Assembly: GCA_903813345.2 (NCBI GenBank)
Contig: CAIIXF020000007.1
Location: 5,277,730-5,341,729 of the forward strand
DNA length: 64,000 nucleotides
DNA from: Owenia fusiformis
Taxonomy: Eukaryota; Annelida; Polychaeta; Sabellida; Oweniidae
Direction: 5' to 3'
In this document: one piece after another, positions 55,900 to 64,000 of the stretch
Layout of the letters: each line of letters opens with the position of its first letter
Numbering within the stretch: the first letter of the stretch is position 1
Position numbers and translations under genes: made by a program
Notes under the pieces: generated by a model
What the model was told of the DNA's origin: nothing
The model's input: the letters and a program-made list of their open reading frames with translations, nothing else
Databases searched by the model: none

Positions 55900-58550
55900 A
55901 TTTGTGCAAATCAAATCTTTTGTTTTACTTTTTAGTGCATTCATTCATAGTTTTATGGGATCCGGGAGCGAGGTAATTTGTGTGTGGCCGTTTGTCTGAA
56001 CGTTTCTATTAAATAATATTCGTTCTCCTTAGACTCTCCTTAGACAGCCTTATGGTTATATCGCTATCGCATAACAATAGCAATCGCTAAAAATTGTGAT
56101 GCTTTGTGAATAAGGCCTCGGATTCTTGAAGCAAGACCAATAGCCAGTCTACAAGTTCCCGATCCTCCAAGCATTGGGGAGGTCTCATGCTAATCTCTGA
56201 ATTTGTGCATTATATAATGCAAGGTAGAAATGGAGGAAGATCTAACAAAATTTGTGGTTTTATAAAACGATAATTTACAACGTTGATATTCTAAGTAATG
56301 AAATATAATTAAAAGCTTACAGGTGATTTTAATAGAGATACACGTAGGCATCGGTTTTTGTTTAATTCGATCACAACCTTGGCATTTGCTGCAACAACGT
56401 TTATGGTGAAATAAAATGATATTTTACAACGTTGATACTCTAATTAAAGTAATAAAAATTCATTGAATTGGAGTCCTTTAGAGATACACACGTAGGCACA
56501 TACACTTATTGCACTAGTATTTGTTCCAACATAACCTGCCTGTCATTTGCTGCACATCCTCCGATCACAGGGCTTCAGAATTCAGAATATCTTCTTTCTT
56601 ACGGATTCTGGACACCTGGCTTAGGATGATGTTTGCTGAAGCATTCTAGCTAATTATACAGGACCGAAGAAAAGTTGGATATTTCGGTCAATCTTTCATA
56701 TACAGCCTTGCCCAAGTCGATATTTTTTTTATTATCTGGTCTTGAATTTTAATAATCATAACAGAAATCAATGAAATAAGTAAAAGAGACCGACCTGAGC
56801 AAGGCTATTAATTGCATATTCTGCTTTGAAACTTTAGAATTATTTAGTTCATTCAATGTGAATTTTGTCATGTCTGCTTACTAGTATTGGGTCGAAAACG
56901 ATGGTTATCTTTTCGAAACATGTGGGTACCAAGGGGCGTAGCCAGCTTTTAGTCAGGAAGGGGGTGGGGTGCGATCGCTAAACAAATTACACTTTACAAT
57001 ATTTTAAGATCTAGAATAGATAATGTAACCATATTTTGAAGAGATCTCGAAGGAATACCGAATTCTTGCTCCAGGCAGCCATTTTGAATTTTCTGAAGCA
57101 CAAATAGGAAAACAACACCATAATTGTGATCTAAGATTCCTTCAATTTGAGTATAATATAGCCATACTTTGAAGAGATCGGATAAGTATTGCGAAATCCC
57201 ACATAAAGTGTGCCATGATTTTTACGAGGCCTGAACCAAAACACGATACAAAATTTGCAGTCAGCTTTAAGTCGTCTTTCATTTGAGTATAATGAAGCTA
57301 TATTTCAGGAAGTATGTGAAATAGGTAGATGTTGTGAATATACTACCAAGATTTGTTAATCTGAAACATAGAATCAAATCCCATGGTAAGGGCTGATGTG
57401 AAAAGATTTTGAAAAAAATTCCCGCCATTCCTAAAGTAGCGGCCATCCTAAAATTTCTTTGCTTAAAGGGTTCCGATAAGCATCCCGTATAAAAACAATA
57501 TGGTGGCTCCAGGCGAATCAACTGGATCAGTCCATTTTTAAGAAATAAGGGGAGTTCTGTAAAATCAAGTTTATTGAAATTGTCTTTGAGATAAAGTAAT
57601 CCGTTTATAATGATTTTGAAAACGTTATCAATGGAGTGATTGCGTTCAAACAGTACATGTACAACAGCCAATATAAATCCTTGTATTAGAAATGCTTTGT
57701 TTCATTTGTAGGATATTTCATATGCCAAGCTGTGTGCTATTACGTTATGGGGAAATTTAGATGCCAATTTTTCCTTATTATACACAAATAGAAGATCCTG
57801 AAACTTCACCCATAAATTTAGAATTGATTTGTCAAAATAAAAATCATCCTTTTATAAATGTGTGACGATCTATGATATACTTATGCTATATAACAGTTAG
57901 AGGTGTTGACACAACGACATCGAACCTGTGAACCCTTGAGTATTATTCCGGGATCGGGCCTTTTATACTAAACGGTGAGCAACACCAGAAACGAGCGTTC
58001 GATTTGCTAAACGAAATGCGTCACCCTTTAAAACTATTCACCAATATATTATCCACCCAATATGAAGCAAATCCGTTCACACATTTTGTGGACGGCGTCT
58101 GTAACAAATGGTAGGTAGTTACATTTTGCATGTTAATGGCTTGTATAAAATTGTTTTGCTATGTGTAAAAAGGATAACAGCACCAGACTCAATTGTTTTT
58201 GTTTTAACAATGAGGCAAAAAAAAATTAACTTGTATGATGTACACTGTAAACCTACATGTATTTTACAAATAAGCATTGAGTCCGTTGCTTAATTAAATG
58301 CGAAACTAGACGGGATGTTTCGAAGAATGTTTTTATACTTAATATTCACATTTTTTTGCATATTTTGCAAAAGATTTTTTGCTTGTTTTTCATGCATTTT
58401 CAATATATTTCGAAATTCCTTGTATGATCCAGTATGATTTGTCAGTGTCTCCTATGTTTATCAAGTAGACGACGCTCTAGGGCATTTTTCGTGTTATACA
58501 GATTTACAGTAAATGCGAGCGAAAACAAAACAAATTATCTGTTTGTACCG
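55900..58550. other. Intergenic region between the two FAMeT genes
   Basis: 56225-56540 contains two related segments with TTTACAACGTTGATA and AGATACACGTAGGCA, also weakly matched near 61770-61880 and 62890. 56930-57330 holds repeats of the form TTGAGTATAATGAAGCTATA and TTTGAAGAGATC. The 130-codon minus-strand frame at 57279-57671 lies in this repeat. 58100-58550 is the 3' flank of gene B, duplicated from the flank of gene A. Confidence 0.5.
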
Positions 58551-58661
58551 ATTTATTCATTTATGTAATTTGCATAACTAATTATTACAATTGATATTTC
58601 CACGTGGGCCCTTTAGTTCCTTTTATACATGATATACTGCGGTATTCTGCAGCCATTTTCA

Positions 58662-60217
58662 TTATGCTAAAAATAAAAATAGAGCATACAATGTCACGAT
58701 TTGCATTGCCGCAATAATAGGGAAACTAATTAACATTATATTATTATGCATGTCATCCGATTTATTAACTTGTATTGTTATCAAGAGTATCACTCTCCAA
58801 TGCATTTTCATCCTATAGATGTTTTCATTTAACATCCTAGCATACTGTCTCTCCAGGATTTTCACATTCGAGTGCAAAATTCTCATTTTCACAATTCAGG
58901 TCAAAATATGCCGATTTCAATTTTTAGGTGCAAATGGATTTTCAGGTGGTGCAGCGCCCACTTGCTTTAATGCTGTGGAAATCAATGCCTCGATATGGAA
59001 CAAAAAATGTACACGTACCTAGGACAATCCAGTCTCCCTCAGCACCCCATCCTGTCATAACGTTAATGGCATTTACTGCATGTGGTGCTGGATCTTTCCA
59101 CGACATGAATATTCCACATCCATATACGTTCCCCGTTCCTACTTCAATGTTTCCACCAGCCCAACTTACCTTAGATACAAAAGCGTTCGACAGTTTTCAC
59201 TGGTGTGAAGTATAATACGTCATTAATTGATTTTGTTAACCCATCTAAATTATCGAACATCTTCTTCATGACAAAATCAAGAACTAGATAGACAATTTAA
59301 AATGCAAAGTGCAATTTTTTTAAATGATAGCATAATACCCAAAATGGCCTCATCTCATCACAGCTCAGGCGCTTTCCATTGACCAAAACCTTGGCCGATT
59401 CATAAGCGTACATAGTTCCCAGGTTGTCACGTATTCCAGATTTTGGATTATATTTGTAACCATGGATCATAATCTCATAGTTATTAGTTCGTGTGTTACC
59501 AGGGGTCAGCTGAAGTTCTAGGTGGGCATCATTGCAGGCTTTCACAGAGAATGCAAAGAACGATTTTCCACGCACATCGATAGGTTTGTGGCGGTACTTA
59601 TTGTTATTTGGAGTGTGTATTTCAAGCACTAAAATTAATATTGTTTATGTTTATGACACTTCGAAGTCACTCAATGGTCTAACATTTTGGATTTTTTTAG
59701 TTTGATTTTTCCAGTGCTGAAGTAAAAGAAGAGTACAGAAGATTTCACAGATATCGTGCCCCAATCAAATTAATGTAGCTCTGTAAGTGGAACACCTTCT
59801 ATGAAGTGAAACACGTCGTCAAAATCTTGATCTCATTAGTTGTGTTGCAAACAAAGCTTCTATGTCACCACCACACGTAGTGATGTGGTGACATAATAGT
59901 GGTGACATTTTGCATGTTAATGCCTTGATTAAGATGACTTAAAGTTTGAAATATTTTCAGTAAAGAGTGTGCGTTAACAAAATGTTGTTAGTGTTTGGGA
60001 TAATGTGGAGTTTCTTTTTGTGTTTTTATTCAAGTTTCTAGTATTCTCCCAGAAAGACCGTATGTAAATTAGAATTTCGCATCTTACCTTTAAACGCATT
60101 ATAAAGTACTGCTTTTAGTTTAGCAACTTCTTCGGAAAGATCATCAACGTCTTGTTTGCTGCATGTCTGAGCCGCAATGAAAGCAACACATGCGAGAATG
60201 ATCACAAATTGTTTCAT
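58662..60217 (-). CDS. Secreted FAMeT-domain protein, paralogue B
   Basis: Exons in transcript order: 60217-60088, 59628-59339, 59169-59019 and 58666-58662, giving 576 nt and 191 aa. The internal exons have exactly the lengths of gene A (290 and 151 nt). It starts MKQFVIILACVAFIAAQTC (signal peptide), has a coiled coil DVDDLSEEVAKLKAVLYNAF, and the FAMeT domain with SVKACNDAHLELQLTPGNT, NYEIMIHGYKYNPKSGIRDN and the end GDWIVLA. It lacks four residues present in A after the signal peptide. The two proteins are about 80 percent identical in the large exon by eye. Promoter, introns and 3' flank are also shared, so the whole locus was duplicated. Intron 3 carries a dispersed repeat copy (58850-58985) that gene A lacks. 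Confidence 0.88.
58850..58985. repeat. Dispersed repeat inserted in intron 3 of FAMeT gene B
   Basis: Shares GTGCAAAATTCTCATT, GTGCAAATGGATTTTCAGG and GCGCCCACTTGCTTTAATGC with 37128-37320. Gene A has no such block at the matching place, so it inserted after the duplication. Confidence 0.75.
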
Positions 60218-60305
60218 TTTGTCGGTGTTACGCAGCACGTCTGTATGAAATGCGACAGGTATAAAGCAGAACATAGCTCTGTGGTTTTGGTCATCGGATG
60301 ATTTT

Positions 60306-63300
60306 GTCTTATTTGTGTAAATTAATTCTTTTGTTTTATAATTCATTCATCTGTTCATGGTTCTGTGGGATCCGGGAGCGAGATTATTTGTGTAAGGCTA
60401 AATCAACAATGGTATGTGTTTGGTTTTTCTGTGAATTCGCGATGAATTAATAGTGTTTTTTTAATCTCTGTACCCACCATCATACAGGGTTTGGATTTAA
60501 CTTCAATTTATCTTTCATCCCGAGAAACTATTTTAAGGTTATTATTAATCCAATAGGTTGGATGTTTAACAGGGGCATAGGAAGGTGTAAATTCAACACT
60601 ACGCCCAAAAATGTGTCAAATCTTCTTTATCAAAGCCCCTATTTTATGCTCGTGAAACGTCAGTGGTCATACCTTTCTAAGCTAATGGTAATGTACTTAA
60701 AATGTTCGAGTGTTTTCATTACTAGTATATAAAATCACCATGGAAAGCCGATCTTTAAATTTCGACATAACTCATTCTCTCTTTTCTAATGAAAATGTTT
60801 ATTTTCTCGAACGACGACTGATTTCCAGATAACAATGAAAGATTTTTTAACATTAATGAGTCCTTTAAGCAGTTTTTTGAATAATTGAAAAAGATACATA
60901 GTATTGTCTGATTCCATCGTGTACCGTGCAATACGACAATGCAGATTAAAGAAAAGAAACATATCCGTAATTAGTGATACAATTAACCCAAATAACCCCC
61001 CCCCCTCAACAAAGGTACATATTTCATGAAATAAAGCATGTTGGAAAGGGAACTCATGATCAATCTGTTAAATGATTAACAACCAACAGAGCCATATATA
61101 AAGATTACTTCCCACTATTATAAGTTTGACTCTCTCCCCCAATTATCTTTATCTTTACGCCAAAAAGTGTAATTTATCTGTGACCCAAGCTAGAAAAATA
61201 ACAGAGGCACAAAAATCTTGCAAAAAGTAGACCTACTATTGAAAAGATCTAGCATATCACACGGGGTCTAAAAACATTTAAAATTTCTTGTGCTCGAGAT
61301 CACAAACAACGGACTATGGTGGAACATAGGGAATGACAACTTGGTATGGTAAATGGTAAATAGACACGTTACCATTGTCTTTACATAATACCGTTGTCAA
61401 ATATTACCATTGTCACCCCGATTTTACATCATATTCATGATATAAAATTCATGAAAATCTAATTGAAGCAACGGTTATGTCCGCCATTTGTGACAACGGT
61501 ATCTGACTTTACCGTTGTCAGGGTATTCCGGTGTGACGCTGACGCCTGTTTATGCGATGGTTAGGTTTGATGTGTACTTGTGTTGATTGTCAAATTACAA
61601 AACACTTTTGACAAAAATTGGGCTGTCAAATTCTATACGCTGGAGCAACTCATACAAACCAGGACTATGTCAAAATCACAATTCCTGCTAAATTACTGCT
61701 TATCAAATGGCCGATCCTGGGAGGAGGGGGGGGGGGGGGTCTCACGTTAACCTTTATATGCAAGGTAAAAACGGGAGGTAGATCTAACAAAGTTTGCGGT
61801 GTACACAGTGGATGTAATATAATATACAATTTTGTTATTCTTATTAATAAAAATACGTTAATATATTCATTGGATTAGAGTCATTCATATGCAAAATAAA
61901 TCTATTTCTATCGATGGCGCATTTTGTGGTGTATAGTTTTAAATAATATGATAATTTTCAGGTTAGTACTATTATTAATCAAAATATGAAATTAAAGTAG
62001 ATAAGATGCGAGTAGAAATAATCTTGATTTCCGACATTAAATGTTTCAAATTCGGTTAAAGTGATGTCATATTTGAAATCTACATGTAAAACTACAAGGA
62101 GGATTGGCTCCCAGAATGCAACACCGATATTCTACAAAACAATCACCTAGCGATAGCTTTGTTGGAGAGTATCGGGTCATTCTCCATGCAGTCGTACAAA
62201 TTATACAGACACGAATAGCAAATGACGCATGCGTGGAGATTAAAGAATATCGAGTTGGAACCCTGGCTTCCAATCCTCCTTGTAAAACTACATAGATCTA
62301 GAAATATAATTTTGAAAATATTTATCAACTTAACTTTAAAATTTAATTTTTTGGAAAATGAGACTTCTAGTTCGGGGAGATCTCCCATAGACCCCATGTT
62401 ATAAAATCACAAAAAGGGAAATATCTTTTCTTGTATTGGACAGATAACATTTTCCTTTACTGGACATATATTAATTTACATAACTATTAGATGGATAAGG
62501 GTGATTGAGCCATTAAACAGATGTGATTTAACTTAAAGGGAACGTTCTTCTATATCCGCCATGCTATCTGACCCGAACGAGCCACCTGATTGTAAAACTG
62601 GTAACTACCTACGTTATTCAAATTCATAATAAAGTCAATTACGATCCATCGTGAATTATTGGAGATGATTGTGTAGTTTTTGTATAAGTCCTTCTTTGCC
62701 TGTAAAATCATAGTTCGGGATGTTGGTGTTTGTTAACCTTATAAGAGGTCCGGAACTCTGATGTTTCCTTCAAAATTCTCCATCACGTGCTCTGAATTCT
62801 TTAATCGTTCACACACGGTATCCTATGGGAATTTTTGGATACCAAATGTTACAGAAGGGGATTAGATGGAAATACTTAGAACGTAGATGCAGTACATACA
62901 CGTAAGCATTTCATTTGCCAGTATTCATTTGAATTTCAAAACAACCTGCCTTGTGTGGTATTCTAATTTATTATACGATGGTTAACCACACAGACAATAA
63001 TTACATCGATGAAATTCAGAACAATTATCAGATACATAATGATGATATTCCTTGATAAAACTCAATGCTTCCACGAAAAGGGTTGAACGTGCTTTTCATG
63101 GCTTTTGGACTTGGAATATAGGGTGGGGGGGGGGGGTTCATGCATTCACCAAGCTTTAATTGTTGCGAGGCACTGATAAAATGTACATGATATATATTCA
63201 TCACCACATGAAAGATGCTGTGGTTGAGAGTGGTTGGGAGTTTTCTCTTGAAGTTTGTCCCTTCGTGATCGTTCACGCCAAGCTTTATCATTCCCAAACT

Positions 63301-64000
63301 TAATCATGTTTGCCTAGCGTGGAACGTCTAACTAATAACATGACCATCATTTGTAACTAATTTGTCTGACATCAGGCATATTTTTGTGGTTATTCGTGCA
63401 TTTATTATGGGATGATGAATGATGGGAGTATACTTCCAGAAAGAGTAGTATGTTTAGACTTGTAAAACGTTTGACAATGCCATCTATTCAAGATAATAGA
63501 GAGTTTAAGCTTTCGATATTTCTCACAACGTAACCGTGAACGCAAAGTCAATGAATCAATACAGTAATTATAGCGCACATACAAGGCAAGCGCTACTTGG
63601 TCTCCTTCAAATACCCAAATGGTTCAGAGCTGTGTTTATAACGGGAGATTTGCAATTTCACGTTGGTGGGAACGGGAATCATTAAACTCATGACTTTTGA
63701 ATACTATGCTGACAAGTTTGATTTCAATGCACAGTAAAATGCTTTCTGAAGAAAATCTTGCATGTCATATGTGTTTTAGATCCAAATATCTTACGAAACG
63801 AGCTTATTTAAAATATGTATCATAGAAAAATAGCTTGATATAACTTATCAAAGTCATATTACACGATGTTGTGTGGTCTATGTAACGGAGTAAGTAAACA
63901 CTGTAACTGAACGATTATTTATGTGAGAAAACTACATGCATTTGTGTTGGGCAACTTGTGTGTACAGGTTGACGTTTTGATTTTATATGCATTGCTTAAA
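60306..64000. other. Region upstream of FAMeT gene B, no gene recognised
   Basis: Contains the conserved GGGATCCGGGAGCGAG promoter-flank block (about 60367), weak repeat matches to 56225-56540, several words TACCGTTGTCA/TGACAACGGTA in both orientations at 61370-61520 (an inverted-repeat remnant), G-runs near 61728 and 63123, and the hAT-like MITE at 62095. AAGATAATAGAGAGTTTAAG at about 63490 matches sequence beside the last exon of FAMeT gene A. Confidence 0.5.
62095..62282. mobile_element. hAT-like MITE (188 bp) with perfect 8-bp target duplication
   Basis: Ends CAAGGAGGATTGG / CCAATCCTCCTTG (13 bp, perfect) are flanked by TAAAACTA at 62087-62094 and 62283-62290. A second complementary pair, GATATTCT / AGAATATC, lies inside. 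An 8-bp duplication and CAAGG end fit the hAT superfamily. No coding capacity. Confidence 0.9.

Noticed and set aside
57279-57671. 130-codon minus-strand ORF
   Set aside because: It lies in a repeat region with recurring TTTGAGTATAAT and GAAGAGATC words, has no recognisable domain or splice context, and the peptide is dominated by Phe, Leu and Ile as expected from AT-rich chance frames.
58662-58892. 76-codon minus-strand ORF ending at the FAMeT gene B stop
   Set aside because: It shares the stop codon with the small last exon by reading through intron sequence; no start context or family support.

Overview
The window is nuclear DNA from an animal, most likely a marine invertebrate (lophotrochozoan or non-vertebrate deuterostome; I cannot decide which). 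The reasons are AT-rich introns with GT-AG splice sites, metazoan genes interrupted by kilobase introns, and many short inverted-repeat transposons, several starting CAGGCCCGTAGCCAG. No bacterial-style operons, rRNA, tRNA or CRISPR arrays are visible.

Layout. (1) 1-3.6 kb: mostly non-coding, with one unrecognised 76-codon minus-strand ORF (727-957). (2) 3.9-7.4 kb, plus strand: a six-exon kinetochore SPC25 gene. (3) 10.86-40.1 kb, minus strand: a complete ceramide synthase gene of the CERS2-6 type (truncated Hox-like domain plus TLC/Lag1p catalytic domain). The penultimate coding exon exists in two copies (15707-15863 and 20226-20382), both 157 nt with identical phases. Their first 24 codons are strongly diverged and the rest conserved. 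The diverged part is the loop between the last two membrane segments, which sets acyl-chain choice in vertebrate ceramide synthases. (4) 40.1-40.35 kb: a compact head-to-head promoter region shared with RPL27. (5) 40.35-51.67 kb, plus strand: RPL27, whose first intron has grown to about 9 kb. It holds an inverted-repeat element of about 2.2 kb, five copies of a 240-bp core repeat, an 851-bp foldback element, a retroposed fragment and a 576-bp hAT-like MITE. (6) 53.9-60.2 kb, minus strand: two tandemly duplicated genes for small secreted proteins with a short coiled coil and a farnesoic-acid-O-methyltransferase-like (FAMeT) domain. (7) 60.3-64 kb: no gene recognised; one hAT-like MITE with a perfect 8-bp target duplication.

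The genes look functionally independent (chromosome segregation, sphingolipid synthesis, translation, secreted FAMeT-domain proteins). The strongest candidate for something undescribed is the ceramide synthase exon pair: a single gene that could switch acyl-CoA specificity by mutually exclusive splicing. The second is the repeated core in the RPL27 intron, which may be a structured non-coding RNA family. Exon boundaries were read by eye from splice sites, phase and protein family knowledge; no alignment or folding program was run.
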